From contig NC_055987.1 in NCBI RefSeq assembly GCF_018446385.1, forward strand, positions 4,051,705 to 4,115,704: a stretch of 64,000 bases of DNA, in the 5' to 3' direction. Numbering within the stretch: position 1 is the stretch's first letter; each line of letters starts with the position of its first letter. The position numbers were made by a program, and so were the translations under genes. The DNA is from Zingiber officinale (taxonomy: Eukaryota; Streptophyta; Magnoliopsida; Zingiberales; Zingiberaceae). This document shows positions 23,714-33,995 of the stretch, one piece after another. A model generated the notes under the pieces. It was not told where the DNA came from. It was given only the letters and a program-made list of their open reading frames with translations, and did no database searches.

Positions 23714-23872
23714 AGGGGAGCCTTGCAGCAACAGTAAAATTGTTATCATGTGATTAAAAAGGTCACGGGTTTAAATCTTGGAAATAATCTCTTGTAAAAA
23801 GCAAGCTAAGGTTGCGTATGATGGATTCTTCCCCGGGATCCCGGAGTTTCATATACCGGGCTGCCCTTGTTA
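23714..23872 (+). mobile_element. Au-type SINE
   Basis: The phrases GGGGAGCCTTG, GGTCACGGGTTTAAATCTTGG, AATCTCTTGTAAAAAGC, AAGGTTGCGTA, CTTCCCCGGGATCCCG and CCGGGCTGCCCTT occur in the order and spacing of the widespread plant Au SINE, a tRNA-derived, LINE-mobilised element (recognised from memory of the family). TATAATTTTGAT (from 23700) and TATAATTATGAT (from 23875) flank it as an imperfect 12-bp target duplication. The B-box has decayed to GGGTTTAAATC. Confidence 0.85.
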
Positions 23873-24590
23873 TGTATAATTATGATTATATTTTAAATAT
23901 TGTATCAAAATTAAATTTTTTATAATGAAAAGTTATATAAAATTAATAAAAATAAAAATAAAAATGATAAAATTTATATAAATACATAAAAATATGTATA
24001 AAACATTCTAGAAATACAAATTATAAAAAAATATAAAATATTATTTTAAAAATAAAAATTACAGAAATATGGTGGCAATTATGTAAAATAATAATTCATT
24101 AAAGTCAAAAACGTGGTGACAATTATGTAAAATGTGATGGTAGTTTAATGAGTTGTTCATGTTTGTTTATTTAATTAATCATGTGTATATTGAACGAAAA
24201 TAAATAATTTCTTACAAAATTGAACATCAAACTGTATAATTATGATTATATTTTAAATATTGTATCAAAATTAATTTTTTTATAATGAAAAGTTATATAA
24301 AATTAATAAAAATAAAAATAAAAAATGATAAAATTTATATAAATACATAAAAATATGTATAAAACATTCTAAAAAATAAATTATATAAAAATATAAAATA
24401 TTATTTTAAAAATAAATATTACAAAAATATGGTGACAATTATGTAAAATAATAACTTATTAAAGATAAAAATATGGTGGCAATTATGTAAAATGTGGTGA
24501 TAATTTAATTAGTTATTCAAATTTATTTATTAATTGTTCACAACCATTTAATTCATTTATAATCCTATTGAATAAGCAATAGGATGAGTT
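23873..24590. repeat. Tandem duplication, period about 360 bp
   Basis: Two adjacent units begin TGTATAATTATGATTATAT (23873 and 24233). They stay closely similar through the AAATATGGTG(G/A)CAATTATGTAAAATG blocks, which themselves repeat within each unit. The sequence is AT-rich and noncoding. The first unit starts at the SINE border. Confidence 0.85.
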
Positions 24591-25046
24591 AATGTACCGC
24601 AGTATAAGTTCACACGTATACTATCGAAAATTAAAGAAATAAAAGGAATTCTTAATCACTTATGTCATCAGTTCTTTTTTTAAAAAAATATATTAAAAAA
24701 ATATTTTATTAGTAATTTAGAATCTGAAATACTCTTTATGTTTCACAAGTAGAATAATATATTTTTAAAATAAAGTAGCCGTGGTGAAATATGATACAAT
24801 AACTCAATATAAAAATAATCTTCACTTCAAATTGCAACCAAAATTTCTATCGCCACCGTCAAATTTCATGTGCTAACACATGCCTCAATAAGCTTCACAA
24901 TCCGGCTCTAACTGAATCGGATTGTTCTAACTAGGGATGAGCAGTTTTAAATTGATGAACCTGCTCATATTAATCTAAATTAAACTTAAAAAATAAACGC
25001 ATCAAATAAAGAATTGGATGTAGGATTCTGCGCGCTCTCAGGATGG
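24591..25046. other. AT-rich intergenic, with segments shared with 20.3 kb and 31.3 kb
   Basis: 24640-24775 resembles 20320-20460, and 24840-24910 (CAAATTTCATGTGCTAA, CACAATCCGGCTC) resembles 31280-31360. No gene was seen. Confidence 0.5.
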
Positions 25047-25055
25047 TCTAATGAC
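25030..25055 (+). repeat. SINE-like fragment, 5' part with A-box, split by MITE and Pack-MULE
   Basis: GGATGGTCTAATGAC here and TAGTACATGAGGTATTG...GATTCGAATCTCGG at 30258-30300 join into a tRNA-like unit with A-box (TGGTCTAATGA) and B-box (ATTCGAATC) at normal distance. Each box departs from consensus by one base. The identification is moderate. Confidence 0.45.
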
Positions 25056-25228
25056 GAGGGCAGATTATCTGGACCGTAAAAAGTGATCCAAGGGATGATC
25101 CCTTGACTTGGATTAGTTTAAGGGATGGTCCCCATTCATAAAATAAATGGGGACCATTCATCCCCATCAATCCAGATCAAGGGATCATCCTCTGGACCGC
25201 TTTTTGCGGTCTAGAGAATCTGGGCTGG
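25056..25228. mobile_element. Mutator-type MITE abutting the Pack-MULE
   Basis: A 173-bp foldback. GGGCAGATTATCTGGACCG with GTGATCCAAGGGATGATCCCTT on the left matches GCCCAGATTCTCTAGACCG with GGTCCAGAGGATGATCCCTT on the inverted right. TCTAATGAC flanks it on both sides (25047-25055, 25229-25237). Its ends resemble those of the adjacent 5-kb MULE (GGGGCCGATCTTCTGG), so both probably use the same transposase. Confidence 0.7.
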
Positions 25229-25237
25229 TCTAATGAC

Positions 25238-25905
25238 GGGGCCGATCTTCTGGTCCAAAAATCCCTGGTCCCCTCCTGGACCACATTCCTCATATAAAAC
25301 CCTCTCTCACGCACGAAGCACGTGCACGCGGCAACGCACAGAAAAACAAGCCCTAGCCTCTTCCTCTCGTCGCCTCCCTCCAGCGAGCCCTGTCCCACCT
25401 CCCTCCGACGTTCCAGCCCCCGGCGACCTCCCTCCCACGGCCTCCAGCAAGCCCCGTCCCCCCTCCCTCCCGCGGCGACCTCCAACGACCTCAGCGTCTC
25501 CTCCCTCCAGCGAGCCCTGTCCCCCCTCCCTTCGACGTTCCAGCCCTCGGCGACCTCCCTCCCACGGCCTCCGGCGCCCGCGGCGAACTCCAACGGTCTC
25601 AGCGTCGCCTCCCTCCCTCCAGCGCCGTCTCCAGCGCCCGCGGCGACCTCCAGCGGCCTCAGCGTCGCCTTCCTCCCTCCAGCGCCACTTCAGCGACCTC
25701 CAGCGTTCACGGCGACCTCCAGCGGCCACCTCCCCGCGACCTCCAGCGTCCGCAACGACCTCCAGCGGCCCCCTCCCTGCGACCTCCCTCCCGCAGCCTC
25801 CAACGACCTCCCTCTCGCTGCCTCCAGCGACCTACAGCCGCCTCCGTCCCGTGGCCTCCAGCGACTTCCCTCACCTCCAGCCGTCTCCCTCCCTGGATTA
25901 GGTAA
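25238..25905 (+). repeat. Left TIR of the Pack-MULE, GC-rich with inward TATA box
   Basis: The outer 130 bp carries CATATAAAA at 25291-25299 and then a GC-rich leader of CCTCCAGCGACC-type modules. The inverted copy is at the right end. Open frames in this block (Pro/Ser/Arg-rich) look like composition artefacts. A TTAG|GTAATAG donor-like site at 25901/25902 marks the inner edge, pointing towards the invertase exons. Confidence 0.88.
25291..25299 (+). promoter_or_regulatory. TATA box in left TIR
   Basis: CATATAAAA followed by a GC-rich leader, facing the captured invertase exons. The same box occurs inverted in the right TIR (30185-30193). MULE TIRs often act as promoters, and activity here is inferred. 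Confidence 0.5.
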
Positions 25906-26525
25906 TAGTTGTTGAAAATTTCTCATATCAGTTAGTTGAAAACCTGAATTTTATTTGCTTGGAACATTATTTAGTAGCAGCAATAATTCTATTTCTCCTC
26001 TTGAGATCCAAGTAAGTGTATCTTTCCTTCTTTTTTTTTTTTTTTTTTGATGAATATTCAATATCCTTAAGGCATTTAGTCTAGTAATACGGGTTCTATT
26101 TTTGCCATCTCAGATACTTGTTCTCTTCCAACTGATGATGACAAATCACCATGCATGAATTAATTGGCTAATCCCTGTCCTTTTGATAAAAATAGTTAAA
26201 TGCTTCCCATAAGTAATTTATTTTCAGGGGTTAAAAGATATGCTTGCACCGAACAGAGATTAAGTTAAGAAGCTGGATTACTAATTGATAGCTGGAATTT
26301 CAATACAAGGCCAATAAGATAGTCCAAAGATGAGAACCGTATAAACTATGCCTTTTAAACCTCAATGACATTAATGCATTCAAGTAATGAAATGAATCTG
26401 TTTTATTTAGTTCAATTTTAGTATTGGTTAAAGTGATTTGTAATTTTGGAATCTGAGCGAGACAGATAGCTGATTCTGTTGATGTTTATTTATGTAACAA
26501 TGCATATTTGGTAATTTTCATACAG

Positions 26526-27868
26526 GCTTTATTCTACTGTGCTTTGCGTTGCTCGCGTGAGATGATTGCCTCTGATGATGGATCCAGGAGCTTGCTGCTT
26601 GCTGTTAATAGAAGGCTCACTGCACTATCATTCCATATCAGAGTACTTTTGGGTTGACATGAAGAAGATCAATGAGATTTATCGCTACAAGACTGAAGAA
26701 TACTCCCAAGGTGCTACTAACAAATTCAACATCTATCCGGAGCAAATTCCTAGTTGGCTAGTTGATTGGATTCCTGAAAAAGGTGGCTACTTGATTGGGA
26801 ACCTTCAGCCAGCTCACATGAATTTCTGGTTCTTCTCACTGGGTAATCTATGGGCTATCACTTCATCTTTACCCACTCCGAGACAAGCCGAGGAGATTCT
26901 GAACCTGATGGAGAAAAAATGGAAGGATTTCATTGGAATATACCTCTGAAGATATGTTATCCTGCGTTAGAATATGAAGAATGGCACATAATTACTGGAA
27001 GTGATCCGAAAAATGCGTAAGTAAAAAACCCAACATAGCCTTCTGTTTAATGAGAATCTCATCTTCATGGCTTAGAACTTGAATCAGTTTTCTATCATCT
27101 TTCACCAATATGATATATTGATGATGCTAGTGATATGAAATGCTACTAGTTATTCTAAAAGCAAAAGTAATAAGCCACCATAAACTCAAAAGTTCTCTTT
27201 GATGATTGTCATAATTGCTAAGTATCTTGATCTAATAACACTCGATAATTTGTGAATCATATTTCCGTCATTCTTTACTAATATGACAAATTGTTGATGT
27301 TAGTGATACCAAATATCACTTGTTATTCTAAAAGCATAGGCAACAGGTATCCATAAAAGTTATCTTTGATGATTGTTGTAGTTGCTTAGTTTCTTGATCT
27401 AATAGCACTATATATTTTGCAGGCCTTAGTCATATCATAATGGTGGACCATGACCTACCCTACTATGGCAGGTATTATAAGTGTTCATCGATAGTTCTCT
27501 AACACTATTACTTCCAATCGTGTTACTAAATGAGTTGCCTTTGTGATTTTCTAGTTCACATTGGCTTGCATCAAGATGGGCCGGCCTGAATTAGCTCGTA
27601 AAGCTGTCTCAGTAGCTGAGAAAAGGCTTTCGAATGATCAATGGCCTGAATACTATGACACCCTGACCGCAAGATTCATCAGTAATCAATCACGATTGTA
27701 TCAAACATGGACAATTGCTGGGTTTCTGGCATCAAAGTTGCTACCGGAGAATCCAGAAATGGCATCCATATTCACATTTGAGGAAGATATGGAACTACTG
27801 GAAGGCTGTGCCTACAGTCCGACAAATCATCCTCGTGCCAAATGCTCATGACGCGTTCCAAAAGCGTA
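26526..27868 (+). pseudogene. Captured fragment of an alkaline/neutral invertase gene (GH100)
   Basis: Neutral invertases split sucrose into glucose and fructose in cytosol or organelles. Three exons with GT..AG borders remain: 26526-27016, 27423-27471 and 27555-27868. They encode the C-terminal part: [109 protein letters not shown] and [14 protein letters not shown]. The fragment is dead. A 2-bp loss near 26640 and a 1-bp loss near 26938 shift the frame. Both Trp codons around SYHNGG are stops (TAG, TGA). The frame ends at a TGA at 27849, 19 bases before a later TAG. The N-terminal half of the enzyme is missing. Intron sequence upstream (25910-26525) was captured with it. Confidence 0.9.
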
Positions 27869-28850
27869 GGTCCTCGTATAACTTGTTGAAGATACGCAAC
27901 CATTCTTTGATGCTTGTACTATATATAAAAAAAAGGAAAACCATAGATGGAAGAGGGATCCACCTCCACACAACATTGTTTCCTCATTGAGGTATGCTCT
28001 TTTTTTTGTTGAGCTACCATGATGGTGACTGTGTATCAGTGATGTGTAAAAGATTTGGCCTTTGTAACAAAAAATATGTATGTTTTGATGACACATTGAT
28101 TCATATAACTTTTTTTTTTATGTTCATGTTGATCCATATTTTGTATAGAAAGGAATTTTTGTAATTAACACCCAGCAACCTTGAAAGAATATTTATTATT
28201 TTATATGTAATCAAAATGCAAATTATACTTTATAGCTCAGATAAGTTCTGTAGGCGATTCACAAAATAAATCAATGCAAATTTCATAATAACGATCCTTA
28301 TTAGTCGCCAAATTGCGAACTTAAGTTGAGTGCAGTGCAAAAAAAAAAAAAAAACAAAGACCCTTATGAAATGAAGTTTTGGGCTTCATTGAATCATTGA
28401 AAGAAATAGAACAATGGGAAATGGAACACAATCTTAATGACTTGAATATCTTATTTGGGATTTCCAAGTAGAATGCTACAAGAAAATTCTTGGTGAAATA
28501 AATTACAAACTCAGATGAGTTAATTTCATATAAATTTGCTGTAAATAATTGACATACACTGCCTCAAGCATAAGCAACCCATGTATTAAGAAGAAAATAA
28601 TAGTTAGGGATGATCCAAGGACTTTTCCTTCAATATTTAGGCTTCAAAATTAGTCTCATCATTCTCCATCACTAGATCAACATCCATTATATCTCGACAG
28701 CCAAAGAGCTAGCAGCTTGGGAGTAGGTCAGAGACCAAGCAACTGTTCTTGGTGCCCGTCCTGCATATCCACAAATTTTTTTTAAAAAAAATCTGCATTA
28801 GCAATCTAAGAAAGGGTAAACTTCAGTCAGTCAATACTCTATAGTCAGGA
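27869..28850. other. Pack-MULE interior, probable invertase 3' flank
   Basis: 27869-28150 is probably the 3' UTR captured with the invertase exons. Beyond it I see AT-rich sequence without a recognisable gene. A minus-strand AG-type acceptor-like site near 28766 precedes a short open stretch that I cannot identify. Confidence 0.4.
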
Positions 28851-29590
28851 GTATGGAACCTGATCAGCGTGAGAAACAAAGTCAACTCTTCTCTGACTTC
28901 TTACTTGATCCGATATCTCCTGTGTGCTTGCTTTATCTTTAAAAAAAAATACGTTCATTTTTTGTCTTGAACCCAGTTGGTGCTTAGTTCTCTTTCTTCT
29001 TTGCACAATGATAGTTGGATCTGAAAGACAACAGAAAATGAAAATGTGTAGAAGTGGATGCACTTAATCCAACTGAAAACTCAATAAATTCATCTAACAG
29101 ACATTGTCCCCAAACCTGGTCATAGGGGAAAAAAACAAGATGTCGTGACACACTTAAAAATGTTCTCCAGATTTCATAACTTCTACGCTAAATGCACTGC
29201 CAGTTTACATGTCAATAACATCTACACATATGACAGTAGAATGAATGCAAACCCACAAGTAACTGAATAACATAACCAAATATATATTACTAACAAAGTA
29301 TGACCATTAGAAGTACAATTGACAGGATTTTATGCAAGTTAAAAATGAAGAATTGGTGAAGCTTAGCTTAGGCAGCAAAAGGGTTGTATGTAAGAAAAGA
29401 ATAAATGAATTGCAAATAACACGAAATTCTAGAATTAAGAACAATCCACACATAAAAATGGAGATGACTGGAATATTTGAGAAGATGTAGAGGACCAACC
29501 TTTGACAGAGATCTTCAAAGATCAAGATCCGTTCCAAATGCACAACACCGCTTGCATTGCTTAAATAATCTTCAAATTGCTCTGTCCACA
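28850..29590 (-). pseudogene. Second captured gene fragment, unidentified
   Basis: On the minus strand, next to the right TIR, about 90 bases encode TEQFEDYLSNASGVVHLER followed by ILIFEDLCQR and a donor-like CAAAG|GTTGG (29500/29499). An acceptor-like T-rich CTTTCAG ends at 29021, followed by a Lys/Arg/Gln-rich open stretch to about 28855. Codon-like composition and splice signals suggest a piece of a host gene unrelated to the invertase, but the two parts do not join in one obvious frame and I do not recognise the protein. It could also be chance. Confidence 0.4.
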
Positions 29591-30248
29591 CGGTGCCAAG
29601 GACGGAGGTCGCTGGAATCGAATTCGAGGGAGGCGACTGGAGAGGGCGCTGGAGGGAGGCCGCAGGCGACGAGGGAGGCCGGCGCTGGAGGGAGGGAGGC
29701 GACGCTGGAGTTGGAAGATGCTAGGGCTTTTTTTGTGCGTTGGCGTGTGCAGGAGGGCGGCGCTGGAGAGTGGTGACGAGGGAGGCCGGCGCTGGAGACG
29801 GCGCTGCAGGGAGGGAGGCAACGCTGAGGCCGCTGGAGGTCACCGCGGGCACTGGAGGGAGGGAGGCGACACTGAGACCGCTGGAGTTCGCCGTGGGCGC
29901 CGGAGGCCGTGGGAGGGAGGTCGTCGGGGGATGGAACGTCGGAGGGAGGGGGGACAGGGCTCGCTGGAGGGAGGCAACGAGGGAGGCGACGCTGAGGTCG
30001 TTGGAGGTCGCCGCGGGAGGGAGGGGGGACGGGGCTTGCTTGAGGTCGTGGGAGGGAGGTCGCCGGGGCTGGAACGTCGGAGGGAGGGGAGACAGGGCTC
30101 GCTGGAGGTAGGCGACGAGAGGAAGAGGCTAGGGCTTGTTTTTTTTTGTGCGTTGCCGCGTGCACGTGCGTGCGTGAGAGAGGATTTTATATGAGGAATG
30201 TGGTTCAGGAGGGGACCAGGGATTTCTGGTCCAGAAGATTCGGCCCCG
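29590..30248 (-). repeat. Right TIR of the Pack-MULE
   Basis: This is the inverted copy of 25238-25905, closely matching over the outer 250 bp (CTCATATAAAA, CTCTCACGCACG, ACGTGCACGCGGCAACGCAC). The inner GC-rich modules are more rearranged. It carries an inward TATA box at 30185-30193 facing the second captured fragment. Confidence 0.88.
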
Positions 30249-30340
30249 TCTAATGACTAGTACATGAGGTATTGTCTGAGATTCGAATCTCGGTAAAATC
30301 AAGATAAATACCTTCCTTATATATTAGTATTCCAAATACT
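30249..30340 (+). repeat. SINE-like fragment, 3' part with B-box
   Basis: This is the continuation of the unit interrupted at 25055. It begins with the duplicated TCTAATGAC, then CATGAGGTATTGTCTGAGATTCGAATCTCGG. Without the two DNA transposons the A-box to B-box spacing is about 32 bases. Confidence 0.45.
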
Positions 30341-31847
30341 AGCTAGTAACCGTCCGTGATTTACCTTTTGACACTATGCCATCACGTAGGATTCTGATAT
30401 TATATTACATGATCTAGTAGAGTCAGATATTTTTTTTACCCTAATAATCGAACCAAACTCAATCTGCGATCACCCCTAATCAAAAAAATATCGCTGCTAC
30501 ATATTATAACAGTCACTGTCGATTAACTGCTACAACATGTAATAAATAATGTCTATTCTCATTTTAAAATATTTTTATTTTTTTATTATATTTATATTTT
30601 ATATTTTATATTTTATTTGATATAGAATTAAATATTCAAATAACTGACAAACCGTAAGATATCTGATACATAAGAACCGTCGAATATAAAGTCGAATATA
30701 TGATGCTGATATTATATTATCTAATCTAATAGGACTGGATAATTTTTTATCCTAATAACTGAATCAATTCGATTCATGATCATCTCTAGTTCAAACGCAC
30801 GGCACATGATTGCACCTCACCACCAGTAAAGCCCCACGTGACACGGATAAAAGGATATTTAATAGTCAAAAATCTTTTATTTTTTTAATATATCATATTA
30901 ATAATATAAAAATTCATTAAACATTAAATTGATGATTAAAATTCTAAATAAATTTTATTATGACCTAATTCATGTATATTATCTTAATTTCGAGAAGAAA
31001 AATTACAAATCTAAAACTTGACACAATTTTTAATGTCTTTTTTTTCAACTTATATAAAGTGTTTTTCAAAAGGAATTCTTGATTGCCTGACATCAGTTTT
31101 TTTAAAATATGCTTCATAGACAGCAACGTGGCATAGAATACAACTCAATATAAAAATAAGATAGTACTAAATGATCAAAATTTAATTATATATATATATA
31201 TATATATTACAATTTATTTTAGCCGGTCAAATTCTGAACAATAAAATTTACTTATAAAAATAATTTTCACTTTCAATTGCAACCAAAATTTCCATCCCCA
31301 TTGATAGCATCAAATTTCATGTGCTAAGACATGCCCCAACAAACTTCACAATCCGGCTCCAACACATGGCCCCTTGAGTGCACGTCCCCAGTAAGGCCCC
31401 ATGTGATACGGAGAAGAGCACCTTTAATAGTCAGAACTTTATTTATTTATTTATTTACAATTTTAATATATTACATTAATAATTTAAAAATTTATTAAAA
31501 CATTAAAATTCTAAATGATACGATTCCATATATAATTTTACGTTGTATTCGAGAACGTGGGTTCGTGTGCAACGAACATGAGAACGTGCATTGGTTCAGG
31601 AGCTAATCAGATTTTGTACATTTTCAATTTTGCCCCTTCAACGAACAACAACTTCTTATTATAACGTTATAACGCATTAAAAATCAGATGAAATTTCAAA
31701 GGGCGAAGTGAAAAATTTTACTAGCATTAATTTTTCTAATCAAATCGGAATATTTATTCTCGCTTCCCTTAATCTCACGTTACCTCCAATTTGACTAGAA
31801 GGTCGTTGGGATTCAATTAAAGCTGCACACTTCTGTCATTATATTCA
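30341..31847. other. AT-rich intergenic with diverged copies of 20-25 kb segments
   Basis: No gene was seen. 31020-31110 resembles 20270-20345, 31250-31365 resembles 24820-24910, and 31550-31690 resembles 20880-21030. A short (TA)n lies at about 31187-31206. Confidence 0.5.
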
Positions 31848-32073
31848 GAGGGTGTTTGATTAATGAATTTGGAAATGAGAGAATGGAATGATAATAAAAT
31901 ATAGTGTTTAGATTGTGGGTTTGAGAATCATATTTTGGGAATGATTATCATATTTATGGTAATCAACCAAATCCATATAACTTGATCGGTTTCATTTCCA
32001 TTCTTATTCTCATTCCACCCTACTATCAAACTCATACTCATAATCATTCTCATCATTTAACCAAACACCCTCT
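31848..32073. mobile_element. Tourist-like MITE
   Basis: Ends GAGGGTGTTTGATTAATGA and, inverted, GAGGGTGTTTGGTTAAATGA. The interior is rich in GAATGAGAATG/CATTCTCATTC complementary words. About 226 bp and noncoding. The flanking 3-bp duplication is not clear. Confidence 0.6.
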
Positions 32074-32160
32074 CCAATTGGCACGTGACAATAATTTTTT
32101 TTTTGACGCGTTTTAATTTAATTGGAAGCTGATTCAGCTTGATTAATAAAAAGTATTAAA

Positions 32161-32436
32161 GAGGGTTTGATTTATATTTTTTATATTATTTTTTAATTTT
32201 ATTTTTTTTTAGAAAATAAAAAATATGTTTGGGTTGTATTTTTTAAGTTTGTTTTCTAAAAAGAGAGGGCAAAAAGTATAGAAAATCATTTTAATTTTTT
32301 TTAAAAAAAAAATTAGGATTTTTTAAAAATAAAAATGAAAAAGAGAGAGCAAAAAGTATAGAAAATCATTTTTATTTTTTTAAAAAAAATTAGGATTTTT
32401 TAAAAATAAAAATGAAAATATAAATAAACCAAAAGC
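32161..32436. mobile_element. MITE-like AT-rich element with internal 78-bp duplication
   Basis: GGTTTGATTTATATTTT (from 32164) and AAAATATAAATAAACC (to 32430) are inverted ends. Inside, AGAGGGCAAAAAGTATAGAA (about 32265) and AGAGAGCAAAAAGTATAGAA (about 32343) start two nearly identical 78-bp direct units. Confidence 0.5.
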
Positions 32437-33119
32437 TCCGTTAATTACCCAGCTGTTAAAAGTATTTGATGCAGTAGGTTCTTCTCGACCATTCAATAAG
32501 CATTAATCAAAAACATTTATTTTATATAATTACAAAGATAAATATTTAATTTGTGTAACACTCTTTTTTTCCCAAAACCAAACATTTTATAATGAAAACA
32601 AAAGGACGTCATTTTAAGATGTTGGATTAATTAAAAATTGTCCTCGGCTACTGCCCTATAGAAAAGTCTCAAAGTTATAATCTCTAATTATTATATATTT
32701 ATAAGATTTATTTTAAATATGATACTTAATTAAGATATTAGACTTCTAGACGGTCTAAAATTAGTACCTTTGATCTATCTTAACAATCCATGAAAAATTT
32801 AAATAGGATTAAATCAATTGTCTTATATTCAACATTAACTGTTCCAATATTTTTTGGATTAATTAAAAATAACATACCAATTTAAAGGGAAAAAAATTTT
32901 AGCAGTTGTGATAGAATGCGTAAATTAATAAAATACTTATTTTCATTAAGAAAAGCACATTAGTTAAATTTTTTGATATTATTTATTATAGAATAATTAT
33001 TATTAGAAAATATTTATTTATTTCCTATTTTATATGTTTTCTTATTTTACGTATTTTACTATTTTATACTTGTAATAGTATTTATATATCGTATATTATC
33101 ATTAATAAAATAAATGAAT
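32437..33119. other. AT-rich intergenic; right part may be a short copia LTR
   Basis: No gene was seen. The last 150 bases end ATAAAATGAATTTTATCGTCA just before a primer-site-like sequence, so they may be the LTR end of the copia remnant that follows. Confidence 0.35.
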
Positions 33120-33995
33120 TTTATCGTCAACATGATATCAAAGTGCTAATCTTAACATCAACTTTTTTTTTTCTTTTCTCCTCAAGCCCTAAACGCCGCC
33201 CATAATATCCACCAACCACCTTCTACCATGGCTACTGCCAATGACATCACTCGTCGGATATCTCTCATAAATGCTCATGATTCATCTTCTGCCCTTGTGG
33301 TTCTCAACGTTAATGCTTAGGCACCGTTGAAATTTACCATCTTCAATTACTCTGCCTAGCACTTGTAGTTCACGTCTCTTCTATTCTGATGACTTACTGG
33401 ATTTGTTGATGGCTTACGTCCCTGTCTCCCTACACAGATAACGCCTATAGGCACCACGCTCCCTCAGGCGAATCCTGATCATATTCTTTGGCTCTGTCAG
33501 GATCAACTTCTCCTCAATGCTATTATATGTTCGATATCCAAATGGGGCACGCAACTAAAGGATGTTGAGCTTCTGAGTTGCTCGCTATGAGCACTTCCCG
33601 ATTTACCCTGGTGGTCGGTGAGAAACTTCCGTGAGGTTGGGCCGCTCACCCCAGACTCGACGTTACCCAGCTTGGTTAATCATTTTTTTATTATAGGTTC
33701 GATGCCTCCTACTCTTGTGCAATTTATTTCTTCATCAACTTCATCTAAAGACATGTGACAGATACTAGAGGAACCTACACTGCTCCCTCACGTGACAGGA
33801 TTATAACTCATCATCAAATTCTTGCCATCTCTTACCAGGGTAATAGATCTATCACTGATTATATGCAAGACATCAAATGAAACATTGATGTGCTTATGAA
33901 TGTCAAAGTTAACTTTGATGAACTCTCCATTCGTGTCCTGAATGGTCTTAGCCAAGACTACTGCAATATCTCACATGTTCTGCAATTTCGAATAA
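33120..33995 (+). pseudogene. Copia (Ale/Retrofit-like) primer site and gag remnant
   Basis: ATGATATCAAAGTGCTAATC (about 33129) resembles a decayed TGGTATCAGAGC primer site. The frames that follow contain FTSLL..., LTGFVDGLRPCLP, DQLLLNAIICSIS and, in another frame, a VLNGLSQDY-like end. This is the UBN2/gag order of Ale-type copia elements (family knowledge). Many stops are present. The remnant ends abruptly against CACTA sequence at about 33990. Confidence 0.6.

Larger units (their letters stand above)
25238..30248. mobile_element. Pack-MULE with long TIRs and captured gene fragments
   Basis: The element is 5011 bp, with inverted repeats of about 660 bp at each end (25238-25905 and about 29590-30248), flanked by the 9-bp direct repeat TCTAATGAC (25229-25237 and 30249-30257). 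Long TIRs plus a 9-bp duplication are the hallmark of Mutator-like elements (family knowledge). No transposase is encoded. The interior instead holds exons and introns of an alkaline/neutral invertase gene (plus strand) and, next to the right TIR, a second gene fragment (minus strand). This is the definition of a Pack-MULE. Intact introns in the cargo point to capture at DNA level. Confidence 0.9.

Noticed and set aside
25233-25915. Long open frames rich in Pro/Ser/Arg on both strands in the MULE TIRs (also 29572-30194)
   Set aside because: They arise from GC-rich CCTCCAGCG modules open in several frames at once, and they differ between the two TIRs. No domain is seen.
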